Shown: positions 39,470-47,560, counted from the first letter of the stretch. The stretch is DNA of 64,000 bases from an uncultured Gammaproteobacteria bacterium (GCA_947258785.1 CAMYJT010000007.1:1-64000), one strand, 5' to 3'. Notes: generated from the letters alone by a model not told the origin. A program made the numbers and translations.

Positions 39470-39757
39470 ATGGCAAATGAGGGTTATCACGAACCAATCG
39501 AAGAGCTTTCTATTGAAACCCGTGACATGCATCGGGCTATAACTTCGCTGATGGAGGAATTGGAAGCGGTCGATTGGTACAACCAGCGGACTGATGCGTG
39601 TAATGACGACGCGCTGCGGGCTATTCTTGCGCATAACAGGGACGAGGAGAAAGAGCACGCGGCCATGTTGTTGGAATGGATTCGTCGGCAAGACCCGGCG
39701 TTCAGCAAGGAACTGAAGGATTTTCTGTTTTCCGACGGCGCCATCACGCACCCCTGA
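39470..39757 (+). CDS. Encapsulated-ferritin-like protein (EncFtn), no targeting tail
   Basis: A 95-residue homologue of the encapsulin cargo ferritin EncFtn. The core EELEAVDWYNQR and ILAHNRDEEKEHAAMLLEW is almost the signature of the Rhodospirillum rubrum protein, with ferroxidase-site ligands E30, E60 and H63 by motif position. EncFtn forms annular decamers whose diiron sites form at subunit interfaces. The C-terminus ends FSDGAITHP. The extension that normally carries the short encapsulin-targeting peptide is missing, and no encapsulin shell gene is adjacent. A shifted frame after the stop reads a Gly/Ser-rich stretch, but no targeting motif. Confidence 0.9.
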   Translation: MANEGYHEPIEELSIETRDMHRAITSLMEELEAVDWYNQRTDACNDDALRAILAHNRDEEKEHAAMLLEWIRRQDPAFSKELKDFLFSDGAITHP

Positions 39758-39897
39758 AGTCTGGCAGTGGTGGATCACACGATGCGTCAACGAGCGATGC
39801 CAGGGTGGCAGCTTCGGCAGTATCCCCGGGCCACACTAGAATTCGGGGTTGGGTGCTATGGATTGAGACGACAACGTTGTTTACGAGGAGCACGTTA

Positions 39898-40521
39898 GTG
39901 GTAAAAGAACGCTGGACTTGTCCTTACTGCGATCGTGATAACGTACTGGACGACGAGAATACTAAAATCTGTCAAGGTGAGACCAATCTGTCCGACGATC
40001 TCGGGACGGTGCGTGGCATATACAAATTCACAATCTGTCCCAATCCGAATTGCCGCAAAACCACCATAAAGGGGCAGATACATCGCTTGGACAGAACTGA
40101 AGAGTCTGATCCAGAAAAGCTGTACGAATGGCAGTTGGTGCCGGAATCTAACGCGAAACAGTTTCCCGAGTACATTCCCCAGAAGCTGAGAGAGGATTAT
40201 TACGAGGCATGTCTGCTGCGGGAAAAAAGTCCCAAGGCGTCGGCCACCCTGTCCCGGCGGTGTCTGCGGGGCACCATACATGACTACTGGAGAATAACGA
40301 AGACCACACTGGCGGATGAAATGGCCGAACTGCAGACGGTGGTGGATAAAACTACATGGGATGCGATCGATTCGGTTCGGTCTCTGGGTAACATTGGCGT
40401 CCACATGCACTTGGATGTTAACGCGATTGTCGAAGTGGATGCCGATGAACCGGACTTGTTGATCTATTTGATCGAAAAATTTTTTACGGAGTGGTACATG
40501 AAGGATGAGGACGACTATTAA
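39898..40521 (+). CDS. DUF4145-domain protein with N-terminal zinc ribbon
   Basis: About 207 residues from a GTG at 39898, which has a GAGGAG ribosome site 7 bp upstream; the frame stays open upstream through the end of the ferritin gene without looking coding. Residues 5-45 have zinc-ribbon-like Cys pairs (CPYC, CPNPNC). The rest matches DUF4145: YEACLLREKSPKASATLSRR, CLRGTI, then SLGNIGVHMHLD. DUF4145 occurs alone or fused to restriction and other nuclease proteins; its function is unsettled. A good terminator follows at 40575-40597. Confidence 0.8.
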   Translation: MVKERWTCPYCDRDNVLDDENTKICQGETNLSDDLGTVRGIYKFTICPNPNCRKTTIKGQIHRLDRTEESDPEKLYEWQLVPESNAKQFPEYIPQKLREDYYEACLLREKSPKASATLSRRCLRGTIHDYWRITKTTLADEMAELQTVVDKTTWDAIDSVRSLGNIGVHMHLDVNAIVEVDADEPDLLIYLIEKFFTEWYMKDEDDY

Positions 40522-40574
40522 CCTGCCGTATCAGTGCAAAGCCCAGGCCGATCGTCGCGGTGCCGGTTCGAGCC

Positions 40575-40597
40575 GCCCTCCGTCAGGTGGGCTTTTT
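40575..40597 (+). terminator. Intrinsic terminator after the DUF4145 gene
   Basis: The stem GCCCTCC / GGTGGGC (one T-T mismatch) with a GTCA loop is followed directly by TTTTT. It is the clearest Rho-independent terminator in the window. The rest of the 352-bp gap 40522-40873 shows no gene that I recognise. Confidence 0.68.
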
Positions 40598-40873
40598 GAC
40601 TGCTCGTGCGCGCCGGGCACGCCCACCCGGAACGGCGTTGAACCAGGGACCGTGAACCCTGATGAATCCAAGTTGTTGGCGGTGGTTCACGCGGCCCCAG
40701 CCGCATCGTGTGCCGCTGCGATGCCCGAGCGCTGTCTGTCGCCTGCCGCGTATCATGGCCGGTTTGGTCTCAATCGCCTTTAACACTGCTCCGCGCTTGC
40801 AGCTGGCGCGTTGCAGCGTGACCGACAATGGTGTCGAGCGACCGTTGAGAATTCAACACTGGGGTTCCACGCC

Positions 40874-41620
40874 GTGCACAAGGTAATAATTGTCACGGGA
40901 GGCAGTCGCGGTATTGGGGCGGCTACAGCGCAGTTGGCCGCGCAACGCGGCTATGCCGTATGTGTCAACTATCTCAATAATGCGGCAGCCGCGAATGCCG
41001 TAACAAAGTTAATCAGGCAGAACGGCGGCGAGGCCATCGCCGTTGCCGCAGACGTGGCATCGGAGGTTGACGTATCGCGAATGTTTGATCTGGTGGACAA
41101 CGCCTTCGGTACCGTTACCGCGCTGGTCAATAATGCGGGTATTTTGGAACGGCAAATGCGGGTGGAAGACATGGATGCGGGGAGGTTGCAACGGGTCCTG
41201 AGGACCAATGTCATCGGTTGTTTTCTGTGCGCCCGGGAAGCGGTTCGCCGCATGTCCACCAGACTCGGAGGCGCCGGCGGGGCGATTGTCAACGTATCTT
41301 CCGGTGCATCGCGTCTGGGTTCGCCCGGCGAATATGTGGATTATGCGGCATCCAAAGGCGCCATCGACACGCTGACGATCGGTCTGGCCAAAGAAGTTGC
41401 CAGCGACGGAATCCGTGTCAACGCTGTGCGGCCCGGTTTTATCTATACTGATATTCATGCCGACGGTGGCGAACCGCATCGCGTGGATCGGCTCAAGGAA
41501 CGGGTACCCATGAAGCGGGGCGGTGAGGCCATGGAGGTGGCTGCCGCGATTCTCTGGTTGTTGTCGGAAGAGGCCTCGTATTCGACAGGAACGTTCGTGG
41601 ACGTAACCGGAGGTAAATAG
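40874..41620 (+). CDS. Short-chain dehydrogenase/reductase (FabG-like)
   Basis: A 248-residue classical SDR that begins at a GTG (40874), so the Rossmann motif VTGGSRGIGAATA sits at the normal distance from the N-terminus. NNAG, the catalytic Ser in VNVSSGAS and the YxxxK motif (DYAASKGA) are all present, so it should be an active NAD(P)-dependent oxidoreductase. The C-terminus GTFVDVTGGK is typical of the 3-oxoacyl-ACP reductase-like branch. The substrate is not determined. It is not adjacent to the acyl-CoA cluster 4 kb downstream, though a shared role is possible. Confidence 0.88.
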   Translation: MHKVIIVTGGSRGIGAATAQLAAQRGYAVCVNYLNNAAAANAVTKLIRQNGGEAIAVAADVASEVDVSRMFDLVDNAFGTVTALVNNAGILERQMRVEDMDAGRLQRVLRTNVIGCFLCAREAVRRMSTRLGGAGGAIVNVSSGASRLGSPGEYVDYAASKGAIDTLTIGLAKEVASDGIRVNAVRPGFIYTDIHADGGEPHRVDRLKERVPMKRGGEAMEVAAAILWLLSEEASYSTGTFVDVTGGK

Positions 41621-41764
41621 CAATGACCAGGGTTGCGATGAGGCGACAGCCCGGTAGCCACTTGCAGGGCCGACCACGCGAGCAGTCGTTGCGGAGGCAA
41701 CGAGTATCAAGCGGTTGCCCGACCAGGCACGCTGAGTGACTGACGAATTGTAGATTGATTGCGG

Positions 41765-42604
41765 ATGGAATTTGTCGTAAACGGGCTGATCGTTCTGGGC
41801 GCTGGATTTCTCCTCGCCGCGTTGCTCACGCTGTGGCGGTTGATTAAGCAACTCCCTCTCGGAGAAATTCGTCGCGATTGGTACCTCGTCGCCGGCGCGG
41901 TGCTGTTCGTCATGGTCTACTTCGTCCATGCTCTCGCCAACGGAAACCGCTTCGGGGACTTGACCGATGTACTCATTTCATTGCTGCTTTTTGTCGCGGC
42001 CAGCATGCTGTGGATCATCATCACATTGTCCTTGAATACCGCCATCGATGTGCGGCGCTTTACCATGTTGGAACGAGATCGTATCAATGATCCACTGATG
42101 GGCATCTACAATCGTCGTTACCTGGACCGCAGACTGGAAGAAGAGATCGCACGGGCCAACAGATACGACCTGCCCTTGTCCGTGTTGTTGATTGTTATCG
42201 ACCAGTTCACGGCTATCAATAAAGCCCACGGCCGCCAGGTCGGCGATCTTGTTCTTAAGCGCCTGGGAGCTTTGTTGGTGGAGGCCGTTCGCACGTCTGA
42301 TGTCGTGGCTCGATACAGTGACGAGGAGGTCCTGATCATCGCTCCGAACACGTCCGCCCCCTCCGCCGCCATCTTGGCGGAGCGGCTGCGCAAGAAGGTG
42401 GAGACTTCGGTGTTGTTGCCACCAAACGTAAGAAATCAGCGAAGTGCTATTTCCGCCACCGTCAGTATCGGGGTCTCTACCTTCGGGCAGACGAACGAGG
42501 GCACGCGGGCGTTGGTGGACGATGCCGGAGACGCTTTACGGCAAGCTACGGTCGTTGGATTGAATCAGGTGTCGTTGGGTGACAGCGCTAAACCACCGAA
42601 TTGA
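41765..42604 (+). CDS. Membrane protein with degenerate GGDEF domain
   Basis: A 279-residue protein with three N-terminal membrane spans (about 5-27, 39-57, 66-88) and a C-terminal GGDEF fold. The active-site loop reads SDEEV (185-189) instead of GG[D/E]EF, and the usual ND of the substrate site is NK (INKAHG), so cyclase activity is unlikely. The inhibitory I-site RxxD is kept as RTSD (176-179), five residues before the loop. In other bacteria this combination marks c-di-GMP receptors rather than enzymes. The ATG at 41765 is preferred over a TTG two codons upstream. Confidence 0.88.
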   Translation: MEFVVNGLIVLGAGFLLAALLTLWRLIKQLPLGEIRRDWYLVAGAVLFVMVYFVHALANGNRFGDLTDVLISLLLFVAASMLWIIITLSLNTAIDVRRFTMLERDRINDPLMGIYNRRYLDRRLEEEIARANRYDLPLSVLLIVIDQFTAINKAHGRQVGDLVLKRLGALLVEAVRTSDVVARYSDEEVLIIAPNTSAPSAAILAERLRKKVETSVLLPPNVRNQRSAISATVSIGVSTFGQTNEGTRALVDDAGDALRQATVVGLNQVSLGDSAKPPN

Positions 42605-42787
42605 TGCCGGTAATCAATAGACAGACACTCTCCGGGGCGCTGCATCGTATAGATAACCCGTTGCGAATGCCTGTGTTAACGCTTAACGCAAAAAGACAAG
42701 CGGGTTGGAGTGCTTGCTCCGAAAGCACTGTGCTTCGCTCAAGCGCAGGGAATCGAAGTCTGTGTTGGATTTTGATCCAATTTCCCA

Positions 42788-42858
42788 TTCCAGTGCGGTA
42801 TCCAGCCAGTCAATCCGTTCGCCATTCTCCGGTATTCTTGGTCCAATATGCCGGTTAG
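42788..42858. repeat. 71-bp right-end copy of the repeat family
   Basis: Aligns without gaps to 50718-50788, the right part of the complete element, with 53 of 71 bases identical, ending in GGTCCAATATGCCGGTTAG. The boundary is TTAG where the complete copy has CTAG. A short inverted repeat, TTGGAT/ATCCAA (around 42765-42780), precedes it, where the complete copy has a longer hairpin. No left end is found upstream, so it is truncated. It fills much of the 281-bp gap 42605-42885. Confidence 0.65.
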
Positions 42859-42885
42859 AGGTTTGTCGGGATACTGTTTGCGGGC

Positions 42886-43374
42886 ATGATGATTAAAATA
42901 TTTACCACCGGCGGTACAATCGATAAGGTCTATTTCGACGCGAACAGTGAATTTCAGGTTGGAGATCCGCAGATCGTTGAGTTTCTGAAAGAGGCCAATG
43001 TCACTTTCACTTTCGCCGTCGAATCGATATTCCGAAAGGACAGCCTCGAGTTGACGGATGCCGACAGACGACTGATACGGGAGCGCATCAGCGGTGAAGC
43101 CGGCGATAGGATATTGGTGACTCATGGTACCGATACGATGGTCGAAACCGCCAGACAGCTGACGGACATTCCGGCTAAGACAATAGTCCTCACCGGATCT
43201 ATACAACCAGCCAGACTCAGACATAGCGATGCCGAGTTTAATATTGGCTTTGCGGTTGCGGCGGTACAGCTGCTGCCGTCCGGCGTATACATTGCGATGA
43301 ATGGTTGTATATTCCATCCACTTGCAGCGATCAAGAATCGATCACGAAATCGATTCGAACGGCTTGCTCGGTGA
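42886..43374 (+). CDS. Single-domain asparaginase-like protein
   Basis: A 162-residue protein covering only the N-terminal domain of bacterial L-asparaginases, which are normally about 330 residues. Both catalytic Thr motifs are present: TTGGTI (T11) and THGTDT (T82, D83), with the conserved GSIQPARL segment. The C-terminal domain, which completes the active site across the dimer, is absent. There is no frameshift remnant downstream: the frame ends cleanly and the next gene is a cupin. Similar short asparaginase-domain proteins exist as a family of unknown substrate, so it is probably not a recent truncation. Confidence 0.82.
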   Translation: MMIKIFTTGGTIDKVYFDANSEFQVGDPQIVEFLKEANVTFTFAVESIFRKDSLELTDADRRLIRERISGEAGDRILVTHGTDTMVETARQLTDIPAKTIVLTGSIQPARLRHSDAEFNIGFAVAAVQLLPSGVYIAMNGCIFHPLAAIKNRSRNRFERLAR

Positions 43375-43511
43375 TAGGCATTGGAATAATTATGCCTCGT
43401 ATCGATTTGTGTTCGATGGCGCAACGGCGATAGCGGTGGATTACCACCGCTGATGCTTGGCCAAGCTGGACATATCTGTTTATTAATTGAAACACTTCGT
43501 ACATCTCAATC

Positions 43512-43877
43512 ATGGCAACACTAATTCAGTCTCCGACACGAATTGACACCTGTGGCAACAAGCCCAAATTGATCGAAGAATTTATCGGCCGGGTGAACTC
43601 AGGGACCGGTCAGTTGAGTATCGCCAGGATGCGCAGCGTAGAGGGGTGGGTAGAGCCCGGACAGACGCCGGAATTCGACGAATATACCGTGGTCATCGCC
43701 GGTACGCTGCACGTGGAGACGCGGCAGACTAAGATGGATGTGGCAGCCGGTCAGGCTGTCCTCGCGCCGAAAGGGGAATGGGTCCGGTACAGTACCCCAA
43801 CGGCCGATGGCGCCGAGTACATTGCCGTGTGTGTCCCGGCATTCAGCCCGCAGATTGTGCACAGGGATGACGTATGA
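43512..43877 (+). CDS. Cupin-domain protein
   Basis: A 121-residue single-cupin protein. The core EFDEYTVVIAGTLHVETRQTK is followed by AAGQAVLAPKGEWVRYSTP. The usual metal-binding His residues of cupin motif 1 are largely replaced (EFDEYT), so metal binding is uncertain. The pattern resembles the EutQ-like or small regulatory cupins. Its stop overlaps the ATG of the GlcG/HbpS-family gene (ATGA), which indicates tight coupling. The ligand is unknown. Confidence 0.8.
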   Translation: MATLIQSPTRIDTCGNKPKLIEEFIGRVNSGTGQLSIARMRSVEGWVEPGQTPEFDEYTVVIAGTLHVETRQTKMDVAAGQAVLAPKGEWVRYSTPTADGAEYIAVCVPAFSPQIVHRDDV

Positions 43878-44326
43878 CTACCCCGGAAAGTGATGTGGGC
43901 AGCATGTTGACGCTGGAGCATGCCAACCGGATCATCCACGCGGCCTTGGTCAAGGCGCGGGAGATGGCGCTTGCTCCCATCGGTGTGGCCGTGCTCGACG
44001 CCGGAGGCCACCTCAAGGCGCTGCAGGCGGAAGATGGCCTGACGTTTCTCCGGGTACGGATCTGCCAGGCCAAGGCCTGGGGCGCGCTGGGGTTTGGCGT
44101 TGATTCGGCCCAGATTGCCCAACGCTATGCAGAAGGGGGTGTGCAGGCGGGCTTTGTCGAGGCCGTCAACGCGTTGTCGGGTGGTCGAGTCGTTCCCCTG
44201 CCGGGCGGCATCCTGATCCGCAACGGCGCGGGAGAGGTCGTGGGCGCCGTGGGGGTTGCCGGCGCGGCATCAGACGACGACGCGGCCTGCGCCAGGGCGG
44301 GCATCGCCGCCGCCGGATTCGTGTGA
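43874..44326 (+). CDS. GlcG/HbpS-family protein
   Basis: A 150-residue protein of the GlcG/HbpS/PduO-C fold. The N-terminal helix LEHANRIIHAALVKAREMAL, the VAVLDAGGHLKALQAEDG segment and the C-terminal GGILIRNGAGEVVGAVGVAGA loop are typical. HbpS binds haem in Streptomyces and PduO-C domains bind cobalamin or haem in other contexts, but most members have no proven ligand. Overlap with the upstream cupin gene (4 bp) suggests a two-protein unit. Confidence 0.85.
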   Translation: MTTPESDVGSMLTLEHANRIIHAALVKAREMALAPIGVAVLDAGGHLKALQAEDGLTFLRVRICQAKAWGALGFGVDSAQIAQRYAEGGVQAGFVEAVNALSGGRVVPLPGGILIRNGAGEVVGAVGVAGAASDDDAACARAGIAAAGFV

Positions 44327-44329
44327 ACT

Positions 44330-44376
44330 CCGCGGGCGGTTCGGTTGGACTCCTCGCACATGGGCTTGGCCCGCGG
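44330..44376. promoter_or_regulatory. Inverted repeat upstream of the MerR-TPR gene
   Basis: CCGCGGGC (44330-44337) and GCCCGCGG (44369-44376) are perfect complements 31 bp apart, ending 32 bp before the regulator ATG. The spacing is longer than a classical MerR dyad, so a leader hairpin is as likely as an operator. Confidence 0.3.
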
Positions 44377-44408
44377 GCATCGGCCTGTCGGCGGCCGTCG
44401 ACAATGCC

Positions 44409-45254
44409 ATGGCTGTGTATCTGACTCGGGATGTCGCAAAGTTGGTTGGCCTGACTCCACGACAGGTTCGTAGCTACGCTCGCGCAGGGGTGTTGACGGC
44501 GATCCGTGATCGGCGCGGTTGGTACCGTTACACGCTGCAGGATGTCGTATTGCTGCGTACCGCGGTTGGTCTGAGTGCGGCGCATGTCGGTCCGCGTAAG
44601 ATCTGGGCGATGCTGCGCAAGCTGAAGCGTAATTTGTCGCAAGGCCGACCACTGTCCACAGTTCGCGTCCTGGTCCAGGACTCAACTGTACTGGTGAAGG
44701 ATCGTGATGCGCTTTGGCATCCCGAGTCCGGCCAACTGCAACTCGACTTTTCGGTACACGAACTTGCCAAGGAAATTACACCGCTGATCAGGAAGGCGGT
44801 GGCGGCGGCGAATGAGCGTAAGGATATGACGGCCGAGGAATGGTTTGGGCTTGGTGTCGATCTGGAGATGGTGAGTGAAAACAAGCAGGCGGAGCAGGCC
44901 TATCGGGAAGCCTTATCCATGAATCCAACATATGTCGATGCCCACGTCCGTCTGGGCCGCTTGGTGCAACTCAGCGGAGATGTCACGGCAGCAGAGGTCC
45001 ACTACCGGGCGGCGTTGAAAGTGGCGCCTGAACACGTCATTGCTTTAACAAATCTGGCGAGCAGCTTGGAAGCCCGGAACCGCTTCGCCGACGCCATCGC
45101 AACCTACAACAATGCCTTGCGGATCGATCCCGAGTTGACTGATGCGCATTACCATCTCGCGCGCCTGTACGAGCAGGATGGCAAGTCCCAGGCGGCTTTA
45201 CACCACATTTCCCGATACAATGCATTGACCGGTAACAAGCAAAAAGAAACATGA
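44409..45254 (+). CDS. MerR-type HTH regulator fused to TPR repeats
   Basis: A 281-residue protein. Residues 1-55 form a MerR-like winged helix (VYLTRDVAKLVGLTPRQVRS, AIRDRRGWYRYTLQDVVLLR). The middle 60-140 region has no clear family. Residues 145-275 form at least three TPR repeats (AYREALSMNPTYVDAH, AALKVAPEHVIALTN, YNNALRIDPELTDAHYHLA). It is predicted to bind DNA and use the TPR region for protein contact. It ends 88 bp before the acyl-CoA dehydrogenase gene on the same strand and is the likely local regulator of that operon; this is inferred from position. Confidence 0.87.
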   Translation: MAVYLTRDVAKLVGLTPRQVRSYARAGVLTAIRDRRGWYRYTLQDVVLLRTAVGLSAAHVGPRKIWAMLRKLKRNLSQGRPLSTVRVLVQDSTVLVKDRDALWHPESGQLQLDFSVHELAKEITPLIRKAVAAANERKDMTAEEWFGLGVDLEMVSENKQAEQAYREALSMNPTYVDAHVRLGRLVQLSGDVTAAEVHYRAALKVAPEHVIALTNLASSLEARNRFADAIATYNNALRIDPELTDAHYHLARLYEQDGKSQAALHHISRYNALTGNKQKET

Positions 45255-45342
45255 CATCTCGCAACCGGATTGATGAGTCTGCAAGCCGCGAGCCCTTCCA
45301 CACTTACCATTGACGCCAATTTGCTGAGCGACTGCGTATGCC

Positions 45343-46539
45343 ATGGAATTGAGTTTAACACCAGAAATCGCCGAACTTCGGGACCGCTATAGACAGTTCA
45401 TCGACGACGACATCATGCCCCTCGAACGGGATCCGTCTGTCTATGATGAGCATGAGAATCTCGACATCGGCCACCTGGAGGGCGTGCGCCGGAAGGCGAA
45501 GGCGGCGGAACTGTGGGCCCCCCAAATGCCCCGCAAGCGCGGCGGGCTGGGGCTTTCGATTGCCGAAATTGCTCCCTGTTACGAGGAGATGAACCGTTCC
45601 ATCTTCGGCCCCGCCGTTTTCAATTGTGCGGCGCCGGATGACGGCAACATGCTCGCATTGAATAAGATCGCTTCCCAAGCGCAACAGGAACGTTGGTTGC
45701 AGCCCATCATCGACGGTCGCGTGCGTTCCGCGTTCGTGATGACGGAACCCGCGCCCGGGGCCGGTTCTGATCCGCATTTGATGCGTACCAATGCCGTCAA
45801 ACATGGCGATGTCTGGATCGTACATGGTGAAAAGTGGTTTATCACCGGTGCCGATGTTGCTCAGCACTTTATTCTCATCGCGCGCACCTCGGAGGACAAG
45901 CGAAAGGGCTTGACAGCGTTTCTGTTCGACCGTGACCAGTCCGGTTGGGAAATCGTCCGCCGAATACCGACCATGGGGCCGGAAGAACACGGTGGGCACT
46001 GTGAACTGCGCTTCGAGGGTTTGGAGATTCCTGACCAAAATCGCCTGCTGGAGGTCGGCGACGGACTCAAAGTCACACAGATACGCCTGGGTACCGCACG
46101 GTTGACGCACTGCATGCGTTGGTTGGGTCTGGCAAAGCGTGCGGTAGAAATCGCCTGCGGGTATGTGGGGCAGCGGGACAGCTTCGAGATCAAGTTGTCA
46201 CAGCACGAAGGTGTACAGTGGATGCTGGGCGAGGTGGCCATGGCCATAGAGATCGGTCGATTACTGACCATGAAGGCGGCGTACCGGCTGGATCAGGGGG
46301 ATTTTGCCCGCAAAGAGGTGTCGATGGCGAAAATTCAGGTGGCCGATACCCTACACAAAGCGGTGGACACCTCGATTCAATTGTGCGGTGCACTTGGTTA
46401 TTCGAAGGACACGGTTCTGGAGTGGATATACCGCTATGCCCGACAGGCAAAATTGGTGGACGGTGCGTCGGAAGTGCACAAGATGGTGCTGTCCAGATTT
46501 CTGCTCGAGGAGGGTGACGCTTTCTGGCATTGGTCGTGA
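45343..46539 (+). CDS. Acyl-CoA dehydrogenase (ACAD10/11- and LvaC-like)
   Basis: A 398-residue FAD acyl-CoA dehydrogenase. The FAD and substrate segments FVMTEPAPGAGSDP and EKWFITGADVA, and CGALGYSKDT near the C-terminus, are intact. The usual catalytic Glu region reads LVDGASEVHKMVL, as in the ACAD10/ACAD11 branch, not the YEG form of classical short-chain enzymes. In the Pseudomonas putida Lva pathway the homologous LvaC acts on a 4-phosphoacyl-CoA. The stop overlaps the next gene's GTG start (GTGA), tying it to the kinase partner. Confidence 0.9.
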   Translation: MELSLTPEIAELRDRYRQFIDDDIMPLERDPSVYDEHENLDIGHLEGVRRKAKAAELWAPQMPRKRGGLGLSIAEIAPCYEEMNRSIFGPAVFNCAAPDDGNMLALNKIASQAQQERWLQPIIDGRVRSAFVMTEPAPGAGSDPHLMRTNAVKHGDVWIVHGEKWFITGADVAQHFILIARTSEDKRKGLTAFLFDRDQSGWEIVRRIPTMGPEEHGGHCELRFEGLEIPDQNRLLEVGDGLKVTQIRLGTARLTHCMRWLGLAKRAVEIACGYVGQRDSFEIKLSQHEGVQWMLGEVAMAIEIGRLLTMKAAYRLDQGDFARKEVSMAKIQVADTLHKAVDTSIQLCGALGYSKDTVLEWIYRYARQAKLVDGASEVHKMVLSRFLLEEGDAFWHWS

Positions 46540-47555
46540 TTGAGGCCGACAAGAAACGAAACCTGGAACGATTCCTGGCGAATTCGGCGCGGGCTCGTAG
46601 TGTCGCGATACAGTCACTTGTACAACTACAAGGCGGTGCAATTCAAGAAAACTATTTTTGCGAAGCGGTGTATTCCGACGGTCCTCTGGCCGGTAGCCAG
46701 CGATTAGTCGTGCGCATGTCGGCGCCCGCCGACGTCGCGGTCAGTCATTCACGCAGCCGGGAGTTCGCGGTACTCAGTGCAGCGTTTCGTGCGGGGGTCA
46801 GAGTGCCGGAGCCGATCAGTTTGTGCACCGATCCAGCGGTACTTGGACGGGACTTCTTTGTCATGCAATCAGTGGAAGGGGTGGCATTGGGTGCTAAGGT
46901 GGTCAAGGGACCGCTGCCGGGTGTCGATCGCGACACGCTGGCGCACGATTTGGGACGCGAATTGGCACGCATACACTCGATTGAACCCGGTATACCGGGA
47001 CTGGATTTTCTGGAAATCCTCGATGATCGCCCCGCAATACACTTGATTAAACGCTACCGTCTGTACCTGGATGAAATGCAGCAATCCCATCCGGTATTGG
47101 AATGGGGATTGCGATGGCTGGAGCTGAACGCACCGGATTGCGAAGAAACGGTGCTTGTTCATCGTGATTTTCGTACCGGAAACTACCTGGTGGATGAGAC
47201 TGGGCTGTCGGCAATCCTGGACTGGGAATTTGCAGGATGGGGAGATCCTTATGAAGACATCGGCTGGTTCTGCTCACGCTCGTGGCGATTTAGCGCGCCC
47301 CAGCGGGAGGCCGGTGGAATTGCCGATCGGATACCGTTCTACACGGGCTACCAGGCGCAGAGCGGTCGATCCATCGATACCGGCATCGTACGTTACTGGG
47401 AAGTTATGGCCAATGTGCGGTGGGCGATAATTGCGTTACAGCAGAATGCCCGCTACACCTCGGGTAGCAATCAGACACTGGAGTTGGCCTTGATTGGAAG
47501 GCGATCGGCTGAGATGGAACTGGAAATACTGACGCTCACCGAACGACAGGATTGA
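46536..47555 (+). CDS. APH-family acyl-CoA kinase (LvaA/ACAD10-kinase-like)
   Basis: About 339 residues of the aminoglycoside-phosphotransferase fold. The GTG at 46536 overlaps the dehydrogenase stop; a TTG two codons earlier is possible. The catalytic loop VLVHRDFRTGNYLV and the Mg-binding ILDWEFAGWGDPYEDIGW are intact. Members fused or adjacent to ACAD10/11-type dehydrogenases phosphorylate the 4-hydroxyl of acyl-CoA, as shown for LvaA. That reaction is inferred here from gene context and from the DUF6285 neighbour. Confidence 0.88.
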   Translation: MIEADKKRNLERFLANSARARSVAIQSLVQLQGGAIQENYFCEAVYSDGPLAGSQRLVVRMSAPADVAVSHSRSREFAVLSAAFRAGVRVPEPISLCTDPAVLGRDFFVMQSVEGVALGAKVVKGPLPGVDRDTLAHDLGRELARIHSIEPGIPGLDFLEILDDRPAIHLIKRYRLYLDEMQQSHPVLEWGLRWLELNAPDCEETVLVHRDFRTGNYLVDETGLSAILDWEFAGWGDPYEDIGWFCSRSWRFSAPQREAGGIADRIPFYTGYQAQSGRSIDTGIVRYWEVMANVRWAIIALQQNARYTSGSNQTLELALIGRRSAEMELEILTLTERQD

Positions 47556-47560
47556 GGCCG

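Noticed and set aside
39758-39897. A Gly/Ser-rich frame after the EncFtn stop as a frameshifted encapsulin-targeting tail
   Set aside because: No targeting-peptide-like motif is present in any frame, so a lost tail is not supported.
40561-40590. A TTCGAGC motif resembling a tRNA T-loop, possibly a tRNA remnant or att site
   Set aside because: The flanking bases do not form a T-stem and no D-arm or anticodon arm lies upstream; the sequence is better explained by the terminator hairpin.
45355-46110. A 251-codon minus-strand frame inside the acyl-CoA dehydrogenase gene
   Set aside because: It is a shadow of the coding strand, with no ribosome site or domain.
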